Assembly: GCA_043821485.1 (NCBI GenBank)
Contig: JBDRCU010000007.1
Location: 1 to 8,954 of the forward strand
Reading direction: 5' to 3'
DNA from: JBDRCU01 sp043821485
GTDB lineage: Bacteria > Patescibacteriota > Minisyncoccia > 2-02-FULL-40-12 > IGHO2-01-FULL-4-A
DNA: 8,954 nucleotides
The notes below the pieces were generated by a model. That model was not told where the DNA came from, ran no database searches, and saw only the letters and a list, made by a program, of their open reading frames with translations. Below are positions 1 through 6,046 of this stretch, piece after piece. Each line of letters starts with the position of its first letter. The first letter of the stretch is position 1. The translations under genes and the position numbers were made by a program.

Positions 1-698
1 GAAGGCTGATAATAATCAGTACTGTATGTTGCTGTTGCACCAGGTTCAAGTGTCTTTGTCCTTGCAACTTTAACATTATCCGCCGCCCTAATATACCGAT
101 CCATTCCATCGAATACTTCACCCGAACTAGGGCATGTTGTACGTGCGCCAGTAAACAACTTTACTTCCATCGCTAAATAAACAGGATATGAAGACAGGTT
201 TGTGATTTTAACTTGATTCATTTCAAAATGATAATCAGCCGTGTTCTGTCTCATTGTCAATCCAGTCAAATCAAGATTAACAGAAGGCAGCCCTGTAGGT
301 GGACCTGCGAATATAAATGTACCTGCAAGACCAGGGACAACAGGGGTAGGTGTAACAGTAGGAGTTGGTGTAACAGTAGGAGTTGGAGTAGCGCCTGTAC
401 AATATCGAGCTTCACCAGCAGGAGATCCATCATTATTATATGCCCAGGTAACGTCATCGAGAGCAACATCAACACCGTCATTTATTGATTTTATGCTAGT
501 ATAATTTGTACTTACAATTATTACGGCAGAGTCTTTACCAATAAGATGAGCAACAAAAAATGCATTCAGGACATCACCAGTTCCGCCAGTTCGGGACACA
601 TTATCAGGATCTCTATAAACTATACCGCTTGATGCAAAACAATTACTAGCACCTGCATTTTGAGCTAACCAATTCTTTATTGCTGTATTTAATGTCAT
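1..698 (-). CDS. Surface/virion-like protein with Pro-Thr linker (3' end outside window)
   Basis: The reading frame is open from ATG at 698 to the left edge, giving 232 codons without a stop. I see an N-terminal globular part (about residues 1-100), a PTPTVT-repeat linker (about 103-122) and a beta-rich second domain (about 124-232) that continues beyond the window. Pro-Thr linkers of this kind join domains in archaeal surface proteins. There is no signal peptide or membrane segment at the N-terminus, so secretion by the usual route is not supported; a virion protein is an alternative. The start overlaps the stop of the upstream gene as ATGA, so the two are translationally coupled, and a GGATGTG SD-like stretch lies upstream. 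The family is not recognised; the role in attachment or decoration is inference only. Confidence 0.75.
   Translation of the reverse strand, partial: MTLNTAIKNWLAQNAGASNCFASSGIVYRDPDNVSRTGGTGDVLNAFFVAHLIGKDSAVIIVSTNYTSIKSINDGVDVALDDVTWAYNNDGSPAGEARYCTGATPTPTVTPTPTVTPTPVVPGLAGTFIFAGPPTGLPSVNLDLTGLTMRQNTADYHFEMNQVKITNLSSYPVYLAMEVKLFTGARTTCPSSGEVFDGMDRYIRAADNVKVARTKTLEPGATATYSTDYYQP
343..390. repeat. 18-bp tandem repeat encoding the Pro-Thr linker
   Basis: Two exact copies of an 18-bp unit (349-366 and 367-384) are flanked by degenerate six-base part copies on each side. On the minus strand each unit encodes six residues of the PTPTVT type, so the array is in frame and its copy number can vary without breaking the gene. 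Confidence 0.85.
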
Positions 699-1102
699 GT
701 AAATGCACATCCTGTTAATGAGTTGCCACTTGATACATTCCCTGAATAATAAGCTACAACACCCATTATATGTGACGCTGTAACAGTAAATCCAACATTT
801 GTAGCACCAGAATAAGCACTAACTAAAGACATGATATTATATGCTGTTATAGCAGTTCGTCCACCTAACCCGGTTATCCAGGAACATATATTAGAAATTT
901 CTCCAGACTTAAGGTATCCGGTCACAGTACTCCCGGATACAACAACACCAGGAGACGTAGAAGAACCGCAAGAACCGCCAGTCACACTTTTACAAGTGAC
1001 AATACCTGTTGATCCAACATTTATTACAGCAACGAGTTGAGAATATCCACTAAGCGTCCATTTAACTGTATGATCGCCGGGAGCAAGATCAATAACAACC
1101 AT
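695..1102 (-). CDS. Half-PEGA protein with duplicated C-terminal motif
   Basis: This is a 135-aa protein. Residues about 4-36 (APGDHTV...LSGY, then a beta strand) match the second half of a PEGA domain, a beta-rich module frequent in archaeal and bacterial surface proteins; the first half is missing. A Gly/Ser-rich segment (about 41-60) follows. The C-terminal part holds two copies of a 15-residue motif (85-99 and 107-121) with shared T-A-x-x-I-M and Y-S-G positions, somewhat like paired dockerin-type helices but without the calcium-binding Asp/Asn pattern. The start is secure: a strong AGGAGGAT SD sits 5 nt upstream and the codon overlaps the protease stop as TGATG. No signal peptide is seen. 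It probably works with the next gene, to which it is coupled by ATGA. Function unknown; a surface or virion component is the best guess. Confidence 0.8.
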   Translation of the reverse strand: MVVIDLAPGDHTVKWTLSGYSQLVAVINVGSTGIVTCKSVTGGSCGSSTSPGVVVSGSTVTGYLKSGEISNICSWITGLGGRTAITAYNIMSLVSAYSGATNVGFTVTASHIMGVVAYYSGNVSSGNSLTGCAFT

Positions 1103-1530
1103 CAGTATCCTCCTGTTAATTTGTGTAACATGCTTGATAATTTATCGAAATGAACATAATTCGCTTCCTCAAGAACACTAACTATCCCCTTTCCGCCAGA
1201 AACACAAACATGATAATTTGTAATAAGTTCCATACCAATAAGAACGTCATTGCCCATCACAATAGTACTGACATCATTGATCTTACCGCCGAGTTTCACA
1301 CGACATAAAAAAATAGGAAGAGTCTTGATGGTTCCATCGGCTAGAATTACACTTCCACCACCAGCTTTCTCTAACCCAACATCTACCGCAGTGACAAGAG
1401 GAAGCAGCAGTCCTCCTGAAAAACCTGTATCAAGAATAGCACCGTAATTTATATTTTTGTACAACCCACGGATCTCAACTTCAATACGTACTTGATTCTC
1501 ACTATCAATGCCTGCTATGATCTCAGGCAC
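1102..1530 (-). CDS. Clan AA (retropepsin-like) aspartic protease, AF_0612 type
   Basis: This 142-aa protein has the hallmark Asp-Thr-Gly triad in the context AILDTGFSGGLLLP (D34-T35-G36) and the later hydrophobic-hydrophobic-Gly element VLIGMEL (about 96-102). These are the two key features of retropepsin-fold proteases, which act as homodimers sharing one active site. The AILDTGFSG/MGNDVLIG pattern matches the archaeal/bacterial AF_0612 family (TIGR03698) as I recall it. The start is GTG, supported by GGGGTGTGA just upstream; the gap to the preceding gene is 3 nt. About 20 residues after the core (120-142) may be an extra tail. The natural substrate of this family is not known to me. Its place ahead of two surface-like proteins raises the possibility that it processes them, which is inference. 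Confidence 0.85.
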   Translation of the reverse strand: MPEIIAGIDSENQVRIEVEIRGLYKNINYGAILDTGFSGGLLLPLVTAVDVGLEKAGGGSVILADGTIKTLPIFLCRVKLGGKINDVSTIVMGNDVLIGMELITNYHVCVSGGKGIVSVLEEANYVHFDKLSSMLHKLTGGY

Positions 1531-1533
1531 AAG

Positions 1534-1785
1534 TCACACCCCGCAGCATGCAACCATTGATATGACAATATCGAATCCTATTCTTGCGGAGTAAAATTCC
1601 CTATCTGGAAACTTGTTTTTAGCTTCACGAAGTGCATCAGCAAGTCGAGGATTTATGAAGTATTCGTGGCTAATATGTTCGATGACTATATATTGTCCGT
1701 AATACTTCTTTTCAATTGTAGGCTTTAGTATATCGTACTGCTCTTTACCTTTAACCATCAATCCTGGGCTCAGTCCTACTGTCAT
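1534..1785 (-). CDS. Small DUF5678-like partner of the aspartic protease
   Basis: This is an 83-aa protein. Residues about 17-70 (YDILKPTIEKKYYGQYIVIEH...ADALREAKNKFPDREFYSARIG) resemble the short alpha/beta proteins of the DUF5678 type: a 'kYyGqYivIe' strand, a helix with A-L-x-x-A and a final strand. Such small proteins are, from memory, often encoded directly upstream of AF_0612-type proteases, as here (3-nt gap). The C-terminus is hydrophobic and ends in ACCGV, which is unusual. The ATG at 1785 has only a weak AAAAGG, which lies in the arm of a hairpin (1791-1810); an internal Met at residue 10 is an alternative start. It may regulate or target the protease, but no experiment known to me shows this. 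Confidence 0.7.
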   Translation of the reverse strand: MTVGLSPGLMVKGKEQYDILKPTIEKKYYGQYIVIEHISHEYFINPRLADALREAKNKFPDREFYSARIGFDIVISMVACCGV

Positions 1786-1790
1786 ACAAC

Positions 1791-1861
1791 CTTTTGTCTG
1801 ATGACAAAAGCTTGACCAAAAACGACACGGCGGTTTTGATCAAACTTTTCGCAAAAGTTTG
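1791..1861 (-). terminator. Cluster of three hairpins between genes
   Basis: Three inverted repeats follow one another. At 1841-1861 two perfect 9-base arms (CAAACTTTT/AAAAGTTTG) enclose CGC and abut the stop codon of the 2191-1862 gene. At about 1812-1840 arms TTGACCAAAA and TTTTGATCAA pair fully only in the minus-strand transcript, using one G-U pair. At 1791-1810 perfect 8-base arms (CTTTTGTC/GACAAAAG) enclose TGAT, just upstream of the next gene. The set could end transcription of the upstream gene, stabilise its 3' end, or hide the SD of the next gene. No long U-run follows, so termination is a guess. Confidence 0.55.
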
Positions 1862-2191
1862 TTAGTACTTGGTAGGGAGAACTCTCTTTGCGCACTCCAC
1901 AGCGGCTCTCTTCCTGCTGTCTGCCTCGTCCCTGGTACACATCTTCATTGGCTTGCCGTCAGGGGCAGTCTTACCGACCAGTTTCGGGTTATTCGTGCAG
2001 TGATCTCCAAGTGAACAAGCATCAGCCATTGCAGCAGCGACACCAGCGATTCTGCGAAGAAGCTTAGGTGAGCTTAACAAATTCTTTCTTGACCTGGTAT
2101 AGGTACCTGGTGCAGATACTCCGCCAGGACCCATCAGGGATATTGTCGTTACTGATTTCGAAGTGAAATCAACCTTGGTTAAATAAACCAT
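1862..2191 (-). CDS. Small basic Cys-containing protein, unassigned
   Basis: This 109-aa, Lys/Arg-rich protein has a beta-like N-terminus (residues 1-24), a basic stretch with an Ala-rich helix (SRKNLL...RRIAGVAAAMADA, about 33-58) and four Cys spread through the C-terminal half (C59LGDHC64, C85, C100). The start is well supported by TAAGGAGAT 9 nt upstream of the ATG. The gene is visibly richer in G and C than its neighbours and stands alone between its own promoter and a hairpin cluster, which suggests separate, possibly strong expression or a different origin. No known family is recognised; an abundant nucleic-acid-binding or minor virion protein would fit the charge but is inference. Confidence 0.7.
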   Translation of the reverse strand: MVYLTKVDFTSKSVTTISLMGPGGVSAPGTYTRSRKNLLSSPKLLRRIAGVAAAMADACSLGDHCTNNPKLVGKTAPDGKPMKMCTRDEADSRKRAAVECAKRVLPTKY

Positions 2192-2321
2192 ATTTAATAC
2201 ATCTCCTTATATTTTATTAGTACTCTCAGTCAAATGAGCAGTTCAATAAAAGATATGTATATTAATAAGGATATGTCAGACAGAGAAAACGATATATAGG
2301 TATATATTCATATACTAAATT
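2192..2321. promoter_or_regulatory. Divergent promoter region
   Basis: This AT-rich stretch separates a minus gene (start 2191) and a plus gene (start 2322). For the plus gene, GATATATAGG at 2291-2300 lies about 27 nt before the ATG and there is no SD, so the transcript is probably leaderless. For the minus gene, an AT-rich TATA-like sequence around 2250-2266 precedes a leader with a GGAGAT SD (2201-2209). Two direct copies of GATATGT at about 2252 and 2270 could bind a regulator. Confidence 0.5.
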
Positions 2322-2699
2322 ATGTTTGAACCAGATATAGAAATAGAATATGATGATTATAATTCACGTATTATATTAAAGAAGGAAGGCACGAGACCAG
2401 CAGAAAACGTCAAAGTGCAGTTTTCATCAGAAGGAAGAATCTTATCAGAGTACACACTTGAAGATAAAGTATGGTGCGACAAATCAGTAATTATAAATGT
2501 AATAAATCCTTTTGACAATGAGTTCCAGGGTTCAGTTCAGGTTACATATAAAGGTCAATGCCGATGCCAGTTGTTCGTAAAGAAGCCTCCGATAGAAGGC
2601 AAAGGATACTTTGCGCTAGATAGTTACAGTCGCCGTTGCCGTTCGTGGATACGACGAATACTATGCAACGGGAAACCACCAATAGGAAGGAACAGGTAA
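2322..2699 (+). CDS. Unassigned 125-aa protein, beta-rich with basic tail
   Basis: The first ~85 residues alternate short hydrophobic strands (IEIEYD, RIILKK, NVKVQF, KSVIINVI, GSVQVTYKG), as in a small Ig-like or beta-sandwich domain. The last ~40 residues are basic and Cys-containing (CRCQLFVKK, RRCRSWIRRILC). Five Cys in total could form disulfides or bind metal. No SD is visible; a TATA-like box about 27 nt upstream suggests a leaderless message. The gene is followed after 3 nt by the next gene, so the two are probably cotranscribed. No family recognised. Confidence 0.7.
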   Translation: MFEPDIEIEYDDYNSRIILKKEGTRPAENVKVQFSSEGRILSEYTLEDKVWCDKSVIINVINPFDNEFQGSVQVTYKGQCRCQLFVKKPPIEGKGYFALDSYSRRCRSWIRRILCNGKPPIGRNR

Positions 2700-2702
2700 G
2701 CT

Positions 2703-3041
2703 ATGACAAAAAAAGAAGATGTAAATGAAAATGAACAGCCAGCGATAAATAACATAATTAAATATAGCGTAGTTCTGCGGTGCTGGAGCGTACCCCATGA
2801 GATAAATATCATTGATATAATACCGTATAAAAACAAATTTACACACCAAGAATTCTTTAAATTTATTGATGAAACTGGTAGGTTGTGGGAAAATGTACGA
2901 CAGGACGAAGTGATCAGAATAAAACATTTCCCGGATAAAAAAGATTTTGATGATATTGACAGATTAAAACGAGAAACTAAAAAACTTGAAGATGAGGAAA
3001 CAAATAAGAAACCAGATTTTGAAGATGTTTCGATACAATAA
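2703..3041 (+). CDS. Unassigned 112-aa charged protein
   Basis: The start is preceded by AGGAAGG (about 2684-2690) inside the end of the upstream gene and lies 3 nt after its stop. The centre (about 19-75) looks like a compact alpha/beta domain (YSVVLRCWSVPHEINIIDII...FFKFIDETGRLWENV), and the C-terminal 40 residues are a highly charged Lys/Glu/Asp helix (DDIDRLKRETKKLEDEE). Nothing identifies a function. Cotranscription with the 125-aa gene suggests a shared role. Confidence 0.7.
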   Translation: MTKKEDVNENEQPAINNIIKYSVVLRCWSVPHEINIIDIIPYKNKFTHQEFFKFIDETGRLWENVRQDEVIRIKHFPDKKDFDDIDRLKRETKKLEDEETNKKPDFEDVSIQ

Positions 3042-3044
3042 CGA

Positions 3045-3060
3045 ATAGATATATATCTAT
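3045..3060. promoter_or_regulatory. Perfect 16-bp palindrome on a TATA box, likely operator
   Basis: ATAGATATATATCTAT reads the same on both strands. It lies 22-37 nt upstream of the ATG of the small ribbon-helix-helix gene, just where the TATA box of a leaderless archaeal gene would be. RHH proteins commonly bind short palindromes as dimers and repress themselves, so this is a good candidate for an autoregulatory operator that would block TBP. AT-rich palindromes can arise by chance, hence moderate confidence. Confidence 0.5.
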
Positions 3061-3081
3061 ATAGACTTATAAGCAATATGC

Positions 3082-3228
3082 ATGAAGCAACTGATTATTG
3101 AAATGGATGAAAAAACAAAAAAACAATTCAGAGCGACAACATTAGCAAATGATACATCGATGGCAGCGATAGTAAGGGGCTGCATAAACAAGTATCTAGC
3201 TGAAAAAACAAAGTCAGTGATTTATTAA
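3082..3228 (+). CDS. Ribbon-helix-helix (CopG/Arc-like) DNA-binding protein, 48 aa
   Basis: This short gene encodes a 48-aa protein with the complete RHH layout: an N-terminal strand (KQLIIEMDEKT, residues 2-12), helix A (KKQFRATTLAND, 13-24), a short turn with Ser (TSMAA) and helix B (AAIVRGCINKYLAE, 28-41). RHH dimers pair their strands into a ribbon that enters the DNA major groove. There is no SD; TATA-like sequence about 25-30 nt upstream suggests a leaderless message. It sits alone after the 2322-3041 pair, 40 nt downstream, with its own probable operator. Likely role: transcription repressor of itself and perhaps neighbours; an antitoxin is possible but no toxin partner is seen beside it. 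Confidence 0.75.
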   Translation: MKQLIIEMDEKTKKQFRATTLANDTSMAAIVRGCINKYLAEKTKSVIY

Positions 3229-3354
3229 TCTTTTCAAAAAAAGACAAAGTCTATCAATAATTGATTTATGTGAATAATATCTAAATTTTATATGGTAATG
3301 ATCCATTGACATCTTTTCATACTTACCAACAGACCAATCACGAGATTTTGACAT
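3214..3354 (-). CDS. Possible 46-aa ORF, unassigned
   Basis: The frame starts with ATG at 3354 and gives a basic, aromatic 46-aa peptide (MSKSRDWSVGKYEK...) with a hydrophobic stretch near the end (IIDRLCLFLKRLI). Its 3' end overlaps the 3' end of the RHH gene tail to tail by 15 nt. There is no convincing SD and no recognised family. It lies downstream of the 3779-3408 gene on the same strand. It may be a chance frame. Confidence 0.25.
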   Translation of the reverse strand: MSKSRDWSVGKYEKMSMDHYHIKFRYYSHKSIIDRLCLFLKRLINH

Positions 3355-3407
3355 AATATACTTATCATCTCGAAACATTTCTCGTCATTTCTTGCGATCT
3401 TCGCATA

Positions 3408-3779
3408 TCATATAATAACCTTATCCTGCCGTACTCTACCCGGATCAAACGGATTCGTACTGGCATTGCGACGAGCCAGTTCTTCATTCTCAGTGTTAAT
3501 CCATTCATTTTCCTTTTCTTTGATCACCATATCAATTACATTAGTGATCGCAAATTTAGTGAATGCCCACCTGGTTCGCTTCTTGATCAGTCCTTTCGCA
3601 AAAGCCCAATCACGCGCCAGCTCAAAGTTCTCAACGTATTCCTTCTGGAGATATATTGTAAAAAAGACCCGATCTCTTCTTCGGATGTTTGATAACTTCC
3701 TATTCGACTCTTTCCTGAGCACTTTTAGATCTTCATAATCTATACTCTCTAAGAGCCTTTTTACTTCTTCTTCGTCCAT
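3408..3779 (-). CDS. Putative RHH-like regulator, 123 aa
   Basis: Residues 1-35 form a charged helix. Residues about 37-87 (RVFFTIYLQKEYVENFELARDWAFAKGLI...TRWAFTKFAITNVIDMVI) read as a strand followed by two helices, which is the ribbon-helix-helix order, with a longer-than-usual connection. A polar C-terminal tail (88-123) completes it. No strong SD precedes the ATG; the AT-rich stretch at about 3809-3828 could be its TATA region. It is transcribed away from the big zinc-ribbon gene (start 3953), so it could regulate that divergent promoter. The RHH reading is tentative; the gene itself is likely real from its length and composition. Confidence 0.6.
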   Translation of the reverse strand: MDEEEVKRLLESIDYEDLKVLRKESNRKLSNIRRRDRVFFTIYLQKEYVENFELARDWAFAKGLIKKRTRWAFTKFAITNVIDMVIKEKENEWINTENEELARRNASTNPFDPGRVRQDKVII

Positions 3780-3952
3780 GATAATATGATCCTGATTACA
3801 GATATTATTTACGTATAAGTATTTATCATTTTCTACATATACAGACTAAAATGTATAATTCAAACTATCAGTAATAAGTTTGCATGACCTACAAAACCGA
3901 GTTAAAGCGGTACAATAAAGTTAAATATGGAGCATGAATATATTATTACCCT
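3780..3952. promoter_or_regulatory. Divergent intergenic region with promoters
   Basis: The region separates genes starting at 3779 (minus) and 3953 (plus). For the plus gene, TTAAATAT around 3921-3928 is about 28 nt from the ATG with no SD, again suggesting a leaderless transcript. For the minus gene, AAATACTTATACG-like sequence near 3809-3828 may be the TATA region. An inverted repeat CAAACT/AGTTTG (3861-3866 and 3877-3882) lies in between and could be a regulator site. Confidence 0.4.
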
Positions 3953-5317
3953 ATGGCTAAATCTTCTGAGGATACATCAAAAACAATTCAAAAAGGCAGA
4001 TATATCTGTTCTGAATGTAAAAACGAGTTTGAGGGAACGAGTTGTACTGAGTGTGGGAATATAAAGGGGAACTTGCGACTCGCAGCAGATGGTATAGAGC
4101 ATGAATTTCATAAATCATCACATTTATTCAATGCAAATAACCTGAAAGCTACTGAAGAACTGATGATATCAGACTCACAGCATTTAGAACGAAAACGTAT
4201 TCAAATGCAAATGGAAGAACTTGATGATAATCTACGTGAAGCCCAGGTCATACGAACTAAAATAAAAATGAAAGACCAGGAGATGGCTCTCAAACGCAAA
4301 GAGATCGAAGCTAAAAGATTGGATGAGTCATCAACAGAGTACATATCAGGAAGAAGCAGCACACCACCATCACAATATCAACAGCATGAAGAAACTCAGA
4401 TGCCTCCATTCATGGCAAACATGTCTCCCCAGGCAATATTCATGCAGCAATTAATGAGAATGGACTCAAAGAAAAGAGCTGAGTTCATTGAACAGCTCAG
4501 TGACGCTGACCCATCTGCGCTATCAAACTTATCATCGATGTTCCAGCAATCAATACCACAGCAACAGCAAATGCAATATCAACCAAATCAGTACGGCCAG
4601 TATCCTATGATGCCACCGTGGATGCAGCAGCCCCAGCAGCAAGCACAGCAACCGCAGACAAATCCAATAGATCTAGTAACAGCCATATTTGAATTATCAC
4701 AGAAGATGCAGCCGCAGAGGGACGATTCAATGAAAGACACACTACACGAGTTCAAAGACGAGATAAAGAAAGTTCATGACAGAATGGATGTGGTATTAAC
4801 AAGAGAAAGAGAAAAGGACTCAAGCCCTATACTTGAGAAAATAAACAGTCTTGAGCAGCAGATAAAGAACGGAGGAGGGGGAAAGTCCGTGGTTGATCAG
4901 ATAAACGAACTTACATCACTGGTAGAAGGACTTGAAAAAGCAGGTCTGGTAAAACGATCAGGATCAGCAGATAACATTGATGATGAACTGAAACTTAAGG
5001 AGTTTGACTTTAAACGAGAAACAAAGAACAGAGAAATAGAAATAGAAGAAAGCAGGATGGAAGCTGAAAAGTCAAAAAGCAGCCTGACACAAAGTATAGT
5101 ATCATCACTACTGCAGCGAGGAATACAAAAAGGCATACAGGCAAGAGAAGACGAAAACCAAACACAATCAAAACCACAACATAAACCACAAACAATCAAC
5201 AGGGTTTCAACACAACGAAAAGAACCAGTTGAAATAATAAGTGAAGTGGAAACAGAAGCGGGAATAGTAAGAGAGACCAGAAGACCAGTTAAAAAAGTAG
5301 ATATGAGTGGAGACTAA
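3953..5317 (+). CDS. Zinc-ribbon, coiled-coil and Gln-rich protein (454 aa), possible assembly/scaffold factor
   Basis: Four Cys in two CxxC pairs (C19-C22 and C31-C34) form a short zinc ribbon. A charged coiled coil follows (about 68-125; LERKRIQMQMEELDDNLREAQ...). Next come a short segment with a helix ending in DPSALSNL (about 150-195), a Gln/Pro/Met-rich disordered stretch (195-237), a second helical/coiled-coil region (about 238-305), a GGGG break (307-310), another helix, a charged coiled coil (about 343-376) and a basic disordered tail. No enzyme motif is visible. The build (long helices, low complexity) resembles scaffold, tape-like or adaptor proteins, but that is only structural analogy. 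It is followed after 4 nt by a second Gln-rich gene, with which it is surely cotranscribed. The start is the first ATG after a TATA-like box at about 3921-3928; no SD. Confidence 0.8.
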   Translation: MAKSSEDTSKTIQKGRYICSECKNEFEGTSCTECGNIKGNLRLAADGIEHEFHKSSHLFNANNLKATEELMISDSQHLERKRIQMQMEELDDNLREAQVIRTKIKMKDQEMALKRKEIEAKRLDESSTEYISGRSSTPPSQYQQHEETQMPPFMANMSPQAIFMQQLMRMDSKKRAEFIEQLSDADPSALSNLSSMFQQSIPQQQQMQYQPNQYGQYPMMPPWMQQPQQQAQQPQTNPIDLVTAIFELSQKMQPQRDDSMKDTLHEFKDEIKKVHDRMDVVLTREREKDSSPILEKINSLEQQIKNGGGGKSVVDQINELTSLVEGLEKAGLVKRSGSADNIDDELKLKEFDFKRETKNREIEIEESRMEAEKSKSSLTQSIVSSLLQRGIQKGIQAREDENQTQSKPQHKPQTINRVSTQRKEPVEIISEVETEAGIVRETRRPVKKVDMSGD

Positions 5318-5321
5318 TAAA

Positions 5322-6011
5322 ATGGCCACAATATATGATAGAGGGGATAGCTGGCATCTTGTGATAGCTCCAAATGCAAAGGAAGTAAAAAGGATAGATG
5401 AACCATCAAAAGGCTACAGCGCAACTCTGGGAGAAGATGAAACAGGAAAACACGTAGTCATGGATGTGCATTACAACAAGGATAATTATACCCTGGATAA
5501 TGTTCAGAAATTCGTAAAGAGATCACAAGATTGTCCACAATGTACAGCTTTAGACAAAGAACGAATGAACCTTGATTCTATTGAGTTACAGGAAGAACAA
5601 CCAGTACAGAGTCAAGCATCAGGAGGATCAGGATTCAAAAGACAGGATATGAATAGACCACAGCAGGTCGCACAGGTTCAAGCAGCATCACCGCTAAAGG
5701 ATATATTTGCTAACGTCTTCTTTGATGCTTACCTGACAACACCGGGAAAGTACTTCCTGGGAATGATGCTCAATGATGATAGAATTCTTGAATCAGCTAT
5801 GCCCAAATCTGCGGATAAGATACCCGAGTTTATGGAAGAGATGGTCGATTTCCTGGCAGGGAAAATCGATTTTGTTAGAAGTCCTGATGATGTAAAAGAA
5901 TACTTATCTGTATTGAGAAAAGATGATGACGATACCGTCACACAGTCCTCGGCATCAAGAAACAAGCGAAAGAAGAGAGGGACCGGATCTCCAGCAGTAT
6001 TGATATATTGA
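5322..6011 (+). CDS. Unassigned 229-aa partner of the zinc-ribbon protein
   Basis: I chose the ATG at 5322, with GTGGAG 9-14 nt upstream, over an in-frame GTG at 5307 that lies inside the previous gene. The N-terminal domain (1-75) is beta-rich (WHLVIAPNAKEVKRI...HVVMDVHY) and ends with a CxxC (C71, C74). A Gln/Ser/Gly-rich linker follows (about 88-124). The C-terminal domain (about 125-200) is helical (LKDIFANVFFDAYLTTPGKYFLGMML, IPEFMEEMVDFLAGKIDFV), and the protein closes with a DDDD run and a basic tail (NKRKKR). No family is recognised. The Gln-rich linker shared with its neighbour suggests that they act in one complex. Confidence 0.75.
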   Translation: MATIYDRGDSWHLVIAPNAKEVKRIDEPSKGYSATLGEDETGKHVVMDVHYNKDNYTLDNVQKFVKRSQDCPQCTALDKERMNLDSIELQEEQPVQSQASGGSGFKRQDMNRPQQVAQVQAASPLKDIFANVFFDAYLTTPGKYFLGMMLNDDRILESAMPKSADKIPEFMEEMVDFLAGKIDFVRSPDDVKEYLSVLRKDDDDTVTQSSASRNKRKKRGTGSPAVLIY

Positions 6012-6015
6012 AGCT

Positions 6016-6040
6016 CCGCACAAAGCGAAGCGGCGTGCGG
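6016..6040. terminator. GC-rich hairpin between convergent genes
   Basis: CCGCAC (6016-6021) and GTGCGG (6035-6040) are perfect inverted arms around a 13-nt loop, in an otherwise AT-rich window. It lies just after the plus gene ending at 6011 and just before the 3' end of the minus gene (6047), so it could end transcription from either side. There is no U-run; archaeal termination usually depends on U-rich sequence. Confidence 0.4.
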
Positions 6041-6046
6041 TGTGCG

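Noticed and set aside
213..504. Plus-strand open frames across the Pro-Thr linker region
   Set aside because: They are opposite-strand shadows of the minus-strand gene; their Gly-Val and Ser-Arg-Trp runs come from the 18-bp repeat read in other frames.
2624..3076. Minus-strand open frames of up to 150 codons opposite the 2322-3041 genes
   Set aside because: The Ser/Phe/Leu-rich composition is typical of antisense reading of Lys/Glu-rich genes, and the plus genes have better starts, spacing and composition.
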